64,000 nucleotides of DNA from Variovorax paradoxus (GCF_022009635.1 NZ_CP091716.1:4045001-4109000); one strand, 5' to 3'. Counted from the stretch's first letter, positions 31,534 to 41,149 are shown. Translations and numbers: made by a program. Notes: generated from the sequence alone by a model not told the origin.

Positions 31534-34500
31534 TCTCATCATCACCCAGTTCTTTCGCCGCAGACACCTGGTCTGGGCGATGTCCATCGCGCTGGTGCTG
31601 TTCGGCGCCTGGTCGTGGACGCAGATGACGGTCGAGGCCTATCCCGACCTGGGCGACGTGACGGTGCAGGTCACGACCCAGGTCAACGGCCTGGCTTCGG
31701 AAGAAATCGAGCAGCAGATCACCACGCCGCTGGAGCGGGCGCTGAGCAACACGCCCGGGCTGGCCTCGATCCGCTCGAGCAGCACCTTCGGGCTCTCGCT
31801 GATCACGCTCACCTTCAAGGATGGCACCGACGACTACTTCGCGCGCCAGCGCGTGACCGAGCGCATCGGCCAGGTCTCGCTGCCTTCGGGCGCGCAGCCC
31901 GGGCTCGACCCGGTGGCGGGTCCGGCGGGCGAGATCTACCGCTACACGCTGGAGTCGGACACCAAGAACCTGATGGAGCTGTCGGAGATCCAGCGCTGGA
32001 TCGTGATTCCCGGGCTGCGCCAGGTTGCGGGGGTGGTCAACATCACCAACTTCGGCGGCTTCACCAAGGAGTTCCAGCTCGAGCTCGACCCCGCGGCGCT
32101 GCAGAAGTACGGCCTGGCGCTGAGCGACGTGGTGACGGCCATCAACAACAACAGCGCCAACGCCGGCGGCGGACGCATCGCGCGCGGCGAGCAGAGCTAC
32201 GTGGTGCGCGGCATCGGCCTCATCACCTCGCTGGACGACCTGGGCGCGGTGGTGGTGTCGCAGTCCGGCGGCTCGCCGGTGCTGGTGCGCGACCTGGGGC
32301 GCCTGCAGTTCGGGCACCAGGAGCGCGGCGGCATCCTGGGCAAGGACAGGAATCCCGACACCATCGAAGGCATCGTGCTGATGCTCAAGTACGAGAACCC
32401 CTCCAGGGTGCTCGAGGGCGTGCACAAGAAGATCGACGAGCTGCAGGCGCAGCTTGCGCCCATGGGCGTGAAGATCGTGCCCTACATCGACCGCGACGAC
32501 CTCGTGAAGCTCACGGTCGACAAGGTGACGCACACGGTGCTCGAAGGCATGGCGCTGGTGTGCTTCGTGCTCATTCTTTTCCTGGGCAGCCCGCGCAGCG
32601 CGGTGGTGGCGGCCGTGGCGATTCCGATGTCGCTGGTCACGGTGTTCATCGTGATGCACTTCACCCGCATGCCGGCCAACCTGTTCTCGCTGGGCGCGAT
32701 CGACTTCGGCATCATCGTGGACGGTGCCATCGTGGTGATGGAAGCCATCCTGCGCAGGCGCGAGGAAGAGCCCCACGCCACGCTCACCGAGGGCAACATC
32801 CTCGAGACGGTGAGCCATGTGTCGGGGCCGATCTTCTTCGCCACGCTGATCATCATCACGGCGTACTTTCCGCTGTTCGCCTTCGAGCGCGCCGAGGGCA
32901 AGCTGTTCAAGCCGATGGCCTTCACCGTGGGCTATGCGCTGGTGGGCGCGCTGCTGTGCGCGATCACGCTGATTCCCAGCCTGGCCTACGTGGCGCTGCG
33001 CAAGCCGATGAAGCCCTTCGTCAACAAGCCGCTGGTGTGGCTCACCGGCGCCTACCGCCGCGTGCTGGGCCATCTGCTGCGCGTGCCGGCCATCGCCTAT
33101 GCGCTGAGCATCGCCGCGCTGGCCGCGGTGGCGATCCTGGGGGCCACCGCCGGCCGCGAGTTCCTGCCAGACATCGACGAAGGCGCGCTGTGGCTGCAGG
33201 TGCAGCTGCCCTCGGGCCTGTCGCTGGACAAGGCCAGCGAAATGACAGCGGAGCTGCGCCACGTGCTGCTCGAGTACCCCGAGGTGTCCTACGTGGTGAC
33301 GCAGCTGGGCCGCAACGACGACGGCACCGACCCCTGGACGCCTTCGCACGTGGAAGTGCCCGTGGGCCTGAAGCCCTACAGCGAGTGGCCCGCCGGCGTG
33401 AACAAGGCCGCCTTCGTGCGCACGCTGAACGAGCGCTTCTCGAAGATGCCGGGCTTCGACGTAGGCATCAGCCAGCCGATCATCGACGGCGTGAACGACG
33501 CCGTGGGCGGCGCGCACAGCCCGCTGGTGCTGCGCATCTACGGCGACGACCTGAAGGAAAGCCGGCGCATCGGCAACGAGATCGTCGACCTGCTGCACAC
33601 CGTGCGCGGCACCGCGTCGGCCTCACTGTTCCAGGAGCCGCCTATTCCGCAGGTGGTCATCAAGCTCGACCGCGAAGCGGCGGCGCGGCTGGGCGTGAAC
33701 GCGAACGACGTGGCCAGCCTGGTGCAGACCGGCATGGGCGGCGCGCCCGTCATCACCGTGTACAGCGGCGACCGCACCTACAACGTGACCGTCAAGCTGC
33801 CCAAGTCGGCCAAGAGCGGCACCGAGGCCATCGGCTCGCTGCTGCTCAACGGCGCGGGCGGCGCCAAGATTCCGCTGTCGCAGGTGGCCAGCGTGAAGCT
33901 GCAGACCGGCGAGAGCACCATTTCGCATGAACTCAATTCGCGCCAGATCACGGTGCGCATCGACAACCGCGGCCGCGACCTGGCGTCCTACCTGGTGGAA
34001 GCCCAGGACCGCATCGCCAAGGACGTGAAGTTCGACCACGCCAAGTTCAGGCTGCAATGGGCCGGCCAGTTCGAGAACCAGCAGCGGGCGCAGGCGCGGC
34101 TGGCGGTGTCGCTGCTGATCGTGGTGTCGATCATGGCCGTACTGCTGTTCTTCCAGTTCGGAAAGATCCGGCACGTGGCGCTGATCCTGGGCGTGGTGCC
34201 GATGGCCACGCTGGGCGGGCTGATTGCAGTGCACGTGGCCGGAGAAACGCTCAACGTGGCCACGGCGGTGGGCTTCATCGCGCTGTTCGGCGTGTCCATA
34301 CAGAACGGGATCATCATGGTCGCGAACTTCCGGCGCGTGCGCGGCGAAGGGCTGGCGCTGGAAGCCTCGGTGCTCGAAGGCGCGACCGAGCGGCTGCGGC
34401 CGGTGCTCATGACGGCCACGGTGGCGTCCATCGGCATGTTGCCGGCGGCGCTGGCCACGGGCGTGGGCACCGACGTGCAGCGGGGGCTGGCCACGGTGGT

Positions 34501-34621
34501 GGTGGGCGGGCTGGTGGTGTCGACGCTGCTGACGCTGTTCATCTTGCCGACGCTGTTCTTCGCGCTGGAGCGCCTGTTCGAACGCAAGGGCTGGGGCGTG
34601 CGCTCGCGCCGCGACCGTTGA
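31526..34621 (+). CDS. RND efflux inner-membrane pump, CzcA/CusA (HME)-like
   Basis: 1031 residues, the usual RND length, with twelve predicted membrane helices and two large periplasmic loops. Helix 4 carries the proton-relay segment DFGIIVDGAIVVME. The N-terminus (PDLGDVTVQVTTQVNGLASEEIEQQITTPLE) is typical of the heavy-metal-efflux branch. I could not identify CusA metal methionines, so substrate class (metal cation versus organic) remains open. It is in an operon with the adaptor and an outer-membrane factor. Confidence 0.9.
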   Translation: MINLIITQFFRRRHLVWAMSIALVLFGAWSWTQMTVEAYPDLGDVTVQVTTQVNGLASEEIEQQITTPLERALSNTPGLASIRSSSTFGLSLITLTFKDGTDDYFARQRVTERIGQVSLPSGAQPGLDPVAGPAGEIYRYTLESDTKNLMELSEIQRWIVIPGLRQVAGVVNITNFGGFTKEFQLELDPAALQKYGLALSDVVTAINNNSANAGGGRIARGEQSYVVRGIGLITSLDDLGAVVVSQSGGSPVLVRDLGRLQFGHQERGGILGKDRNPDTIEGIVLMLKYENPSRVLEGVHKKIDELQAQLAPMGVKIVPYIDRDDLVKLTVDKVTHTVLEGMALVCFVLILFLGSPRSAVVAAVAIPMSLVTVFIVMHFTRMPANLFSLGAIDFGIIVDGAIVVMEAILRRREEEPHATLTEGNILETVSHVSGPIFFATLIIITAYFPLFAFERAEGKLFKPMAFTVGYALVGALLCAITLIPSLAYVALRKPMKPFVNKPLVWLTGAYRRVLGHLLRVPAIAYALSIAALAAVAILGATAGREFLPDIDEGALWLQVQLPSGLSLDKASEMTAELRHVLLEYPEVSYVVTQLGRNDDGTDPWTPSHVEVPVGLKPYSEWPAGVNKAAFVRTLNERFSKMPGFDVGISQPIIDGVNDAVGGAHSPLVLRIYGDDLKESRRIGNEIVDLLHTVRGTASASLFQEPPIPQVVIKLDREAAARLGVNANDVASLVQTGMGGAPVITVYSGDRTYNVTVKLPKSAKSGTEAIGSLLLNGAGGAKIPLSQVASVKLQTGESTISHELNSRQITVRIDNRGRDLASYLVEAQDRIAKDVKFDHAKFRLQWAGQFENQQRAQARLAVSLLIVVSIMAVLLFFQFGKIRHVALILGVVPMATLGGLIAVHVAGETLNVATAVGFIALFGVSIQNGIIMVANFRRVRGEGLALEASVLEGATERLRPVLMTATVASIGMLPAALATGVGTDVQRGLATVVVGGLVVSTLLTLFILPTLFFALERLFERKGWGVRSRRDR

Positions 34622-34640
34622 GCAAGGCAGGGAAATCATC

Positions 34641-36155
34641 ATGATCAAAAAGACAAGCCTTGCAACGCCCGTGGCGGCCGGCATCGCGCTGCTGCTGGGC
34701 GGCTGCGCGGCCGGGCCCGACTATGTGCGGCCGCCGCTGAACCTGCCGACGCAGTACACGTCCGCGCCCGCCAGCAGCACCGAAGCCGAGGGCGTGCCGC
34801 TGCCCCGCTTCTCGCCCGACCTCGACGTGCCGGCCCAGTGGTGGCAGGCCTTTCGCTCGGAGCCTCTGAATGCGCTGGTGGTGCAGAGCCTGGCCGGCAA
34901 CCCGACCATCGAGGCGGCCGATGCCGCGCTGCGCGTGGCGCAGGAAAACGAGGCCGCCGACCGCGCCGCCTTCTGGCCCACCGTGGCGCTGGGCTACTCG
35001 CCCACGCGGCAGCGCGTGGCCGGCGCGGTCGCGAGCCCGGTGTCGTCGAACGCCAACCTCTACACGCTGCACACCGCGCAGGTGACGGTTTCCTACACGC
35101 CCGACGTGTTCGGCGCCACGCGCCGGCAGGTGGAAGGCGCGCAGGCACAGACCGAGCAGCAGCGCTTCCAGACGCTGGCCGCGAAGCTCTCGCTGAGCAG
35201 CAACGTGGTGGCGGCTGCAATCACCGAAGCCTCGCTGCGTGCCCAGCAGCGCGCCACGCAGGCGATCATCGCGGACCAGAAGGAAGTGCTGCAGGCCTAC
35301 CGCAAGCAACTGGGCCTGGGCCAGGTCGCCGTGGCCGACGTGGATGCGCAGGAAGCCTCGCTGGCCGCCACCGAAGCCACCCTGCCCCCGCTCGACAAGC
35401 AACTGGCGCAGCAGCGCAACCTGCTGGCCACGCTGGCCGGGCGCTACCCCAGCGAAGGCGTGGCGGCGCATTTCGAGCTCGACGCGCTGCAGTTGCCCGG
35501 CGAGCTGCCCCGGACGCTGCCCTCCACGCTGGTCGAGCACCGGCCCGACGTGCGCGCCGCCGAAGCGCAGCTGCAGGCCGCCAGCGCCGCCATCGGCGTG
35601 GCGGTGGCCGCGCGGCTGCCCAACGTGACGCTGGGCGCGAGCTACGGATCGTCGGCCTACACGCTGTCGCAGCTCTTCAAGTCGTCGTCCCTCTTCTGGA
35701 GCTTGGCGGGCAACGTGACGCAGACCGTGTTCGACGGCGGCGCGCTCAAGCACCGCGAGGCGGCTGCCCGCGCCTCGTTCGACCAGGCCGGCGCGCAATA
35801 CCGCGCCACGGTGCTGAGCGCCTTCCAGGACGTGGCCAATGCGCTCGAAGCCATCGACGCCGACACCCGCGCGCTGCAGGCCGCCGTCAAAGCCGAACGC
35901 ACCGCATCGCAGAGCCTGGCGCGTACGCGCACGCAGGTGCGGCTGGGCGACGCAAGCCCGCTGGCGCTGCGCATCGCGCAGCAGGCCGAACAGCAGGCGC
36001 TGCTGAACCTGGTGCAGGCGCGCGCGCTGCGGCTGACGGATGCTGCAGCGCTGTTCCAGGCGCTGGGCGGCGGCTGGTGGAACGCGCCGCCGGCGCAGCT
36101 TGCCGACTCTTCTTCTCCTGTTTCTCCCAACGCATCGAAACCCGCATTGCCATGA
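34641..36155 (+). CDS. NodT-family RND outer-membrane lipoprotein
   Basis: 504 residues. Lipoprotein signal ending LLGGC near residue 25, then the NodT start AGPDYVRP. Two repeated helical hairpins of a TolC-like channel follow, with the periodic LPxxLVEHRPDVRAAEAQLQAA block and a FDGGALKHREAAARA segment. It completes the tripartite pump. A Shine-Dalgarno (CAGGGAA) precedes the start. Its stop overlaps the start of the RidA gene. The outer-membrane-factor part of the 23678-27112 frame is a separate relative. Confidence 0.92.
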   Translation: MIKKTSLATPVAAGIALLLGGCAAGPDYVRPPLNLPTQYTSAPASSTEAEGVPLPRFSPDLDVPAQWWQAFRSEPLNALVVQSLAGNPTIEAADAALRVAQENEAADRAAFWPTVALGYSPTRQRVAGAVASPVSSNANLYTLHTAQVTVSYTPDVFGATRRQVEGAQAQTEQQRFQTLAAKLSLSSNVVAAAITEASLRAQQRATQAIIADQKEVLQAYRKQLGLGQVAVADVDAQEASLAATEATLPPLDKQLAQQRNLLATLAGRYPSEGVAAHFELDALQLPGELPRTLPSTLVEHRPDVRAAEAQLQAASAAIGVAVAARLPNVTLGASYGSSAYTLSQLFKSSSLFWSLAGNVTQTVFDGGALKHREAAARASFDQAGAQYRATVLSAFQDVANALEAIDADTRALQAAVKAERTASQSLARTRTQVRLGDASPLALRIAQQAEQQALLNLVQARALRLTDAAALFQALGGGWWNAPPAQLADSSSPVSPNASKPALP

Positions 36156-36526
36156 ACATCATTCGCCACGAGATGGGTCCCCGCTTCAGCGAGATGGTGA
36201 CCGTCGACCTGGGCACCGCCCGTCTGATCTACCTGTCGGGCCAGGTGGCGGAGAACCCGTCGCTCGACATCACGGGCCAGATGCGCGAGATCCTGCAGCA
36301 CATCGACGCCATGCTCGCCACGCAGGGTGCGACCCGCAAGGACCTTGTGAGCGTGACGATCTACCTGCGCACCGTGGGCGACTACGAAGCCATGAATTCG
36401 GTGTGGGACGAATGGGTGCCGGCCGGCCACACGCCTGCGCGCGCCACGGTGGGTGCCAAGCTGATCGATTCGGAATACCGCGTCGAGATCCAGGCCACGG
36501 CGGCCATCGCAGGGGCCGCGCCGTGA
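36152..36526 (+). CDS. RidA/YjgF-family enamine/imine deaminase-like protein
   Basis: 124 residues: RLIYLSGQVAENPSLDITGQ, a LVSVTIYLRT strand and GHTPARATVGAKLI at the dimer interface, as in RidA proteins, which release ammonia from reactive enamines made by PLP enzymes. I do not claim that the catalytic Arg is present. It starts by ATGA overlap with the outer-membrane-factor gene and ends by GTGA overlap with the next lipoprotein gene, so it is translated with the efflux operon. Confidence 0.88.
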   Translation: MNIIRHEMGPRFSEMVTVDLGTARLIYLSGQVAENPSLDITGQMREILQHIDAMLATQGATRKDLVSVTIYLRTVGDYEAMNSVWDEWVPAGHTPARATVGAKLIDSEYRVEIQATAAIAGAAP

Positions 36527-36918
36527 CATCCGCAGCGCGCGCCGTGGTGCTGTGCGCGCTGGCGCTGGGCGGCTGTACTTCGTTCGACGCCTATTCCTTC
36601 GACCACTCGGCGCATGCGGCCGGCTGGCGTGCCGCGCAGGTCGTCGAAGTGGGCCGCATGGCCGATTTGGCCAGCACCGCCGACCGCGACTGCGGCACCA
36701 ACGGCGGACCCGATGCGCCCTATGCCGTCGTGCGCTTTCGCAACGGCGGCGTGCGTTCTCGCTCGCTGGGCACCGGCCGGCTGCCGGCCGGCGTGGTGCC
36801 CAAGGTGGGCGACAAGGTGGAAGTGAACATCCTCGACTGCGCGGCGCCGCTGGCCATTGCCGGGCACGCGAGGCCGGCGGATCAGAGCGGAAGCGTCTCT
36901 GGCACGCCGTCGCGCTGA
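36523..36918 (+). CDS. Small putative lipoprotein
   Basis: 131 residues from a GTG start that overlaps the RidA stop. Short N-region, hydrophobic core and LGGC lipobox near residue 18. The body is beta-rich (YAVVRFRNGGVRSRSLGTGRLP, GDKVEVNILDC) and carries three cysteines including the lipidated one. No family recognised. The last 37 bases overlap the convergent patatin-like gene. Confidence 0.7.
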   Translation: MTSAARAVVLCALALGGCTSFDAYSFDHSAHAAGWRAAQVVEVGRMADLASTADRDCGTNGGPDAPYAVVRFRNGGVRSRSLGTGRLPAGVVPKVGDKVEVNILDCAAPLAIAGHARPADQSGSVSGTPSR

Positions 36919-37955
36919 AGCCAGTCCTGCAGTTCGTCGGACAGCCGCTGGGCCTCGCGCGTGGCTCGGCTCCAGGCGTCGATGCGCGCCTGCGCGTCGT
37001 TCGCGAAGCGGATGAAGTCCTTGCGATCGGGCAGCTTGCCGTTGGGCAGCGATTTCACCCATTCGGGATCGGGCGCGAGCACCACCATGCGGTCGAGGAA
37101 ACCGCTGGCCTTGTGGCGCCAGCGCAGCCCCTTGTCGAGCCAGCCCGGCACCACCGCCTGCTGGAAATGCGGATACAGCACCAGGCCGTCGTCGGCCGGC
37201 TGGTAGTCCAGGTGCAGGTGGTAGTCGGTGATGCCGCCGTCCCAGTAGGCGCCGCGCGGCGCGCCCGGGATGTCGTGCACCGCCGCCAGCAGGAACGGAA
37301 TGGAGCACGAGGCCTGCAGCACCATGTTGAAGTTGGCTTCGCTCAGCGCATGCTGGCGCGTGCGGAAGTCGCGCGTGCCGAAAGGCAGCGCAGCGCCGGG
37401 CGTGGAAAACACGCAGCGCTCCAGCCAGGCGCCCAGCCCCTTGCGGTTCAGGCTGTTGGTGGCAAAGGCACCCAGGTAGCCCACCGGCGTGCGCGCCTTG
37501 CCCTCGCGCCCTAGGATGTGGCGCCCGCGCGAAGTCACCACGTGCAGCCGGTAGCGCGGATGGCTCAGCACTTCGGCAATGCGCCCGCCGTAGAAATCGT
37601 CCAGGCTCTCCGCGAAGCGCTCGCTGAGCTGCCGCGGACTGAGCCGCTTCTGCCCCGGCGGCACCTCGAACTGCTGGCGCACGTAGTCGTGCTCGAAACG
37701 CTGAAACGCCGCCTCCGGGTCCGACAGGCAGGCCGTCGACAAACGCCACGCGCCAATCGAGGCGCCCACCAGGTGCACCTGCTGGCTGCTCTGCGTGAGC
37801 CAGCGGCCGAAGATGAAGCGGTCGAGCGGCCCGAGGATCAGCCCCTTGGGCCCACCCGCCGCACCGGGAATGGTGCGCACGTCCTGCGGACGCAGGCCGT
37901 GCTGCTCGATGTGCTTGCGGGCCGCGGGGCCGGCGTAGATGCGCAGGGCTTTCAT
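36882..37955 (-). CDS. Patatin-like phospholipase family protein
   Basis: 357 residues. A Gly-rich oxyanion-like segment GAAGGPKGLILG is near residue 33. The nucleophile-elbow-type segment is GASIGAWR (Gly-x-Ser-x-Gly) near residue 68. The Asp of the dyad is in YWDGGITDYH. Patatins are Ser-Asp lipid acyl hydrolases. Its ATG overlaps the stop of the PIN toxin gene (ATGA), so it lies in a toxin-antitoxin operon. No signal peptide is visible, so it is probably cytoplasmic. Confidence 0.82.
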   Translation of the reverse strand: MKALRIYAGPAARKHIEQHGLRPQDVRTIPGAAGGPKGLILGPLDRFIFGRWLTQSSQQVHLVGASIGAWRLSTACLSDPEAAFQRFEHDYVRQQFEVPPGQKRLSPRQLSERFAESLDDFYGGRIAEVLSHPRYRLHVVTSRGRHILGREGKARTPVGYLGAFATNSLNRKGLGAWLERCVFSTPGAALPFGTRDFRTRQHALSEANFNMVLQASCSIPFLLAAVHDIPGAPRGAYWDGGITDYHLHLDYQPADDGLVLYPHFQQAVVPGWLDKGLRWRHKASGFLDRMVVLAPDPEWVKSLPNGKLPDRKDFIRFANDAQARIDAWSRATREAQRLSDELQDWLQRDGVPETLPL

Positions 37956-38365
37956 GCCCGCTCGTGCTCGAAGGGGTTGAGTACGTCGACGCCGAACCCT
38001 GTGAAGTCCGCCACGTTGCGGGTCACCACGGTCAGCGCATGCTGCTTGGCCGTGGCTGCAATCATCGCGTCCTCGTAGAGCGTGTTCGAGCTGCGGTGCA
38101 TCAGCTTGGCCCAGAGCCTGAAGGTTTCCGCGTCCATGGGAAGGACGTTGTACGACGCAGCGACCAACGAGGCCCACTGTTCGATCTCGTTGGCCTTGGC
38201 TGCGTCCTGCTCGCGAGTGAGCTCGATGCCGGCCTGGATCTCTCCGAGCGTCACCGCCGAGAGATGAAGATCGCTGTCCGCAATGGGTGTGAGCCACGCA
38301 ACCACCGCGCCATGCGGACGCGGCCTGCGGAGTTCGGAAATGACGTTCGTGTCCAGCAGGTACAT
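37952..38365 (-). CDS. vapC: PIN-domain ribonuclease toxin (VapC/FitB type)
   Basis: 137 residues. Acidic PIN residues appear in order: MYLLDTNVISEL (Asp 5), SAVTLGEIQAGIE (Glu), TLYEDAMIAATA and VVTRNVADFTG. VapC toxins cut tRNA or other RNA until bound by antitoxin. The start at 38365 gives the canonical N-terminus; a 15-residue upstream extension covers the antitoxin end. Antitoxin gene seven bases upstream. Confidence 0.9.
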   Translation of the reverse strand: MYLLDTNVISELRRPRPHGAVVAWLTPIADSDLHLSAVTLGEIQAGIELTREQDAAKANEIEQWASLVAASYNVLPMDAETFRLWAKLMHRSSNTLYEDAMIAATAKQHALTVVTRNVADFTGFGVDVLNPFEHERA

Positions 38366-38372
38366 GGCGGCC

Positions 38373-38630
38373 TCAGCGCATCGGCGTGATGCTGCGCCTG
38401 CGCGCGGCACCCCGCTGGGGAACCAGGAACTCGGTGCGTGCTTCGGTCGAGAGCAGCAAGTCCTTGAGCGAAGGCTTGGCCGTGGCGTGCAGACGCCGCC
38501 ATTCCGCTGCCGGAACGAGCACGGCTACCTCGGCGCCACGCTTGGTCACCATCTGCGGTCCTTCGACCAGAGAAGCCTCGAGAAACTCGCTGAAACGCGC
38601 CTTGGCGTCCTGTACCGGCCAGGTTTTCAT
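38373..38630 (-). CDS. Phd/YefM-type antitoxin
   Basis: 85 residues starting MKTWPVQDAKARFSEFLEAS, the Phd/YefM DNA-binding fold. The middle part is QMVTKRGAEVAVLVPAAEW, and a charged Arg-rich C-terminus should wrap the PIN toxin. An ATG at 38639 would add three residues. A pair of ACTAGT-containing repeats lies directly upstream and is a good operator candidate for autoregulation. Confidence 0.88.
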   Translation of the reverse strand: MKTWPVQDAKARFSEFLEASLVEGPQMVTKRGAEVAVLVPAAEWRRLHATAKPSLKDLLLSTEARTEFLVPQRGAARRRSITPMR

Positions 38631-38645
38631 GGCAATCACCCATCA

Positions 38646-38665
38646 GACTAGTTAGATGACTAGTT
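38646..38665. promoter_or_regulatory. Toxin-antitoxin operator candidate
   Basis: GACTAGTT occurs twice, at 38646-38653 and 38658-38665, 12 bases apart. Each copy contains the perfect palindrome ACTAGT. The pair lies just upstream of the antitoxin start, where Phd-type antitoxins usually bind cooperatively. Confidence 0.6.
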
Positions 38666-38693
38666 TAACGGGTGAACGCCTTCCAGCCACTAC

Positions 38694-41069
38694 CTACTTG
38701 CGCAGCCCCTGCAGCTTGGCGAACGCGCTGGCCATCTGCCCGGCCGGTTGCGGCGAGTTGTCGCGGCGGCCTTGTTGCTGCTGGCCGCGGCCCGCGCCTT
38801 CGAAGCGGTTGTCGCGCGGACCGTCGCGGCGCGCGGGCGCCGCGTCGAGCTTCATCGACAGGCCGATGCGCTTGCGCGCCACGTCCACTTCCATCACCTT
38901 GACCTTGACGATGTCGCCGGTCTTGACGACTTCGCGCGCGTCGTTCACGAACTTGTGGCTCAGCTGGCTCACGTGGACCAGGCCGTCCTGGTGCACGCCG
39001 AGGTCGACGAAGGCGCCGAACTGGGCCACGTTGCTCACGGTGCCTTCCAGGATCATCCCTTCCTTGAGGTCGGCGATGTCGTCCACGCCGTCGTTGAAGC
39101 GCGCCACCTTGAAGTCTGGGCGCGGGTCGCGGCCGGGCTTCTCGAGTTCGCCCAGGATGTCCTTGACGGTGATGACGCCGAACTTCTCGTTGGCGAACAG
39201 CTCGGGCTTCAGCGTCTTGAGCATCTCGGCGCGTCCCATCAGCTCGGCGATGGGTTTGCCGGTCTTCACGATGATCTGTTCGACCAGCGGATAGGTTTCA
39301 GGGTGCACGCCGGTCACGTCCAGCGGATCGGTGCCGCCGCGGATGCGCAGGAAACCCGCGCTCTGCTCGAAGGCCTTGGGGCCGAAGCCGGTCACGTCGA
39401 GCAGCTGCTTGCGGGTGGCGAACGCGCCGTTCGACTCGCGCCAGCGCACCACCGCCTTGGCCACGCTGGCCGACAGGCCCGAGACGCGGCTGAGCAGCGG
39501 CACGCTCGCGGTGTTCAGGTCCACGCCCACCGAGTTCACGCAGTCTTCCACCACGGCCTGCAGGGTGCGGGCAAGTTCGCTCTGGTTCACGTCGTGCTGG
39601 TATTGACCCACGCCGATGCTCTTCGGGTCGATCTTCACCAGCTCGGCCAGGGGGTCTTGCAGGCGGCGCGCAATGGAGGCGGCGCCGCGCAGGCTCACGT
39701 CCACGTCGGGCATTTCCTGCGAGGCGAACTCGCTGGCCGAATACACGGAGGCGCCGGCTTCGCTGACCACCACCTTGTCGACCTGGATTTCCGGCGCGCC
39801 CGCTTGCGCGGCCATCTTGGCCAGCAATTTGATGAGGTCGGCCGCCAACTTGTCGGTCTCGCGGCTGGCGGTGCCGTTGCCGATGGCGATCAGGTTCACG
39901 CCGTGCTTGGCGCAAAGCTTGCCCAGCGTGTGCAGCGAGCCTTCCCAGTCCTTGCGCGGCTCGTGCGGGAACACGGTGGCGGTCTCGACCAGCTTGCCGG
40001 TGGAGTCGACCACGGCCACCTTCACGCCGGTGCGGATGCCGGGGTCCAGCCCCATCACCACACGCGGGCCGGCGGGCGCCGCCAGCAGCAGGTCGCGCAG
40101 GTTGTCGGCAAACACCTTGATGGCGACCTTCTCTGCATCTTCACGCAGGCGGGTGAACAGGTCGCGCTCGGTCGACAGCGCCAGCTTGACGCGCCAGGTC
40201 CAGGCCACGCACTTGCGCAGCAGGTCGTCCGCCGGGCGGCCGGCGTGGCTCCAGCCCAGGTGCAGCGCGATGCGGCCTTCGGCGACGCTCGGCTTGCCGG
40301 GCTCGGGCTCCACGGGCAGCACCAGCTTGGCGTCGAGGATGTCGAGCGCGCGGCCGCGGAACACGGCCAGCGCGCGGTGCGACGGCACGCGGCCGATGGG
40401 CTCGTCGTATTCGAAGTAGTCGCGGAACTTGGCGACGTCGGCGTTGTTTTCGTCCTTGCCGGACATCAGGCTCGACTTGAGCAGGCCTTCGTTCCAGAGC
40501 CAGACGCGAAGGCTCTGCACCAGCGCGGCGTCTTCGGCCCAGCGCTCGGAAAGAATGTCGCGCACGCCGTCGAGTACGAGCGGCACGGTGGAGAAATCGG
40601 GGCCCGGCTTGCCGTCGTCCAGCGTGGTGGCGGGCTGCAGGAAGGCCTTGGCTTCCACGGCGGGGTCGAGCGTGGGGTCGGCCAAGAGCTTGTCGGCCAG
40701 CGGCTCGATGCCGAATTCACGGGCGATCTGGCCCTTGGTGCGGCGCTTCTGCTTGAACGGCAGGTAGATGTCTTCCAGCTCCTGCTTGGTCGGCGCGAAT
40801 TCGATCGCGGCGCGCAGCTCGGGGGTCAGCTTGCCCTGCTCGTCGATCGCCTTGAGGACCGCCACGCGGCGGTCTTCGAGTTCGCGCAGGTAGGAAAGGC
40901 GGGCTTCCAGTTCCCGCAGCTGCGTGTCGTCGAGGCCGTCGGTGGCCTCCTTGCGATAGCGGGCAATGAACGGAACCGTGGCGCCTCCGTCGAGCAGTTC
41001 GACGGCGGCCTTCACCTGGTTCTCGCCGACCTTGATTTCGGCGGCGAGCTGGCGAATGATTTTCTGCAT
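38694..41069 (-). CDS. tex: Tex-family transcription accessory protein
   Basis: 791 residues: N-terminal helical region (VPFIARYRKEATDGLDD and LRELEARLSYLRELE), a YqgF/RuvC-like nuclease-fold core (GLDPGIRTGVKVAVVD), helix-hairpin-helix motifs (TGFGPKAFEQSAGFLRI) and a C-terminal S1 RNA-binding domain (GMILEGTVSNVAQFGAFVDLG). Tex binds nucleic acids and affects transcription and stress survival. The last about 40 residues are Arg/Gly/Gln-rich. The start at 41069 gives MQKIIRQLAAEI, the family start. Confidence 0.93.
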   Translation of the reverse strand: MQKIIRQLAAEIKVGENQVKAAVELLDGGATVPFIARYRKEATDGLDDTQLRELEARLSYLRELEDRRVAVLKAIDEQGKLTPELRAAIEFAPTKQELEDIYLPFKQKRRTKGQIAREFGIEPLADKLLADPTLDPAVEAKAFLQPATTLDDGKPGPDFSTVPLVLDGVRDILSERWAEDAALVQSLRVWLWNEGLLKSSLMSGKDENNADVAKFRDYFEYDEPIGRVPSHRALAVFRGRALDILDAKLVLPVEPEPGKPSVAEGRIALHLGWSHAGRPADDLLRKCVAWTWRVKLALSTERDLFTRLREDAEKVAIKVFADNLRDLLLAAPAGPRVVMGLDPGIRTGVKVAVVDSTGKLVETATVFPHEPRKDWEGSLHTLGKLCAKHGVNLIAIGNGTASRETDKLAADLIKLLAKMAAQAGAPEIQVDKVVVSEAGASVYSASEFASQEMPDVDVSLRGAASIARRLQDPLAELVKIDPKSIGVGQYQHDVNQSELARTLQAVVEDCVNSVGVDLNTASVPLLSRVSGLSASVAKAVVRWRESNGAFATRKQLLDVTGFGPKAFEQSAGFLRIRGGTDPLDVTGVHPETYPLVEQIIVKTGKPIAELMGRAEMLKTLKPELFANEKFGVITVKDILGELEKPGRDPRPDFKVARFNDGVDDIADLKEGMILEGTVSNVAQFGAFVDLGVHQDGLVHVSQLSHKFVNDAREVVKTGDIVKVKVMEVDVARKRIGLSMKLDAAPARRDGPRDNRFEGAGRGQQQQGRRDNSPQPAGQMASAFAKLQGLRK

Positions 41070-41149
41070 GTCTTGAGCGCGTCCCTGGCAAAGCGCGGGA
41101 GTTTGCCATAGGCGCGAACGGCGCCCGGCCGCCTGGCGCGGCGGGCGTG

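Noticed and set aside
31289..33598. A 769-codon minus-strand frame opposite the RND pump
   Set aside because: Mirror reading of the pump gene; composition is typical of antisense frames.
38373..38639. ATG at 38639 as the antitoxin start
   Set aside because: The start at 38630 gives the conserved Phd-type N-terminus; the three extra residues add nothing and approach the operator.
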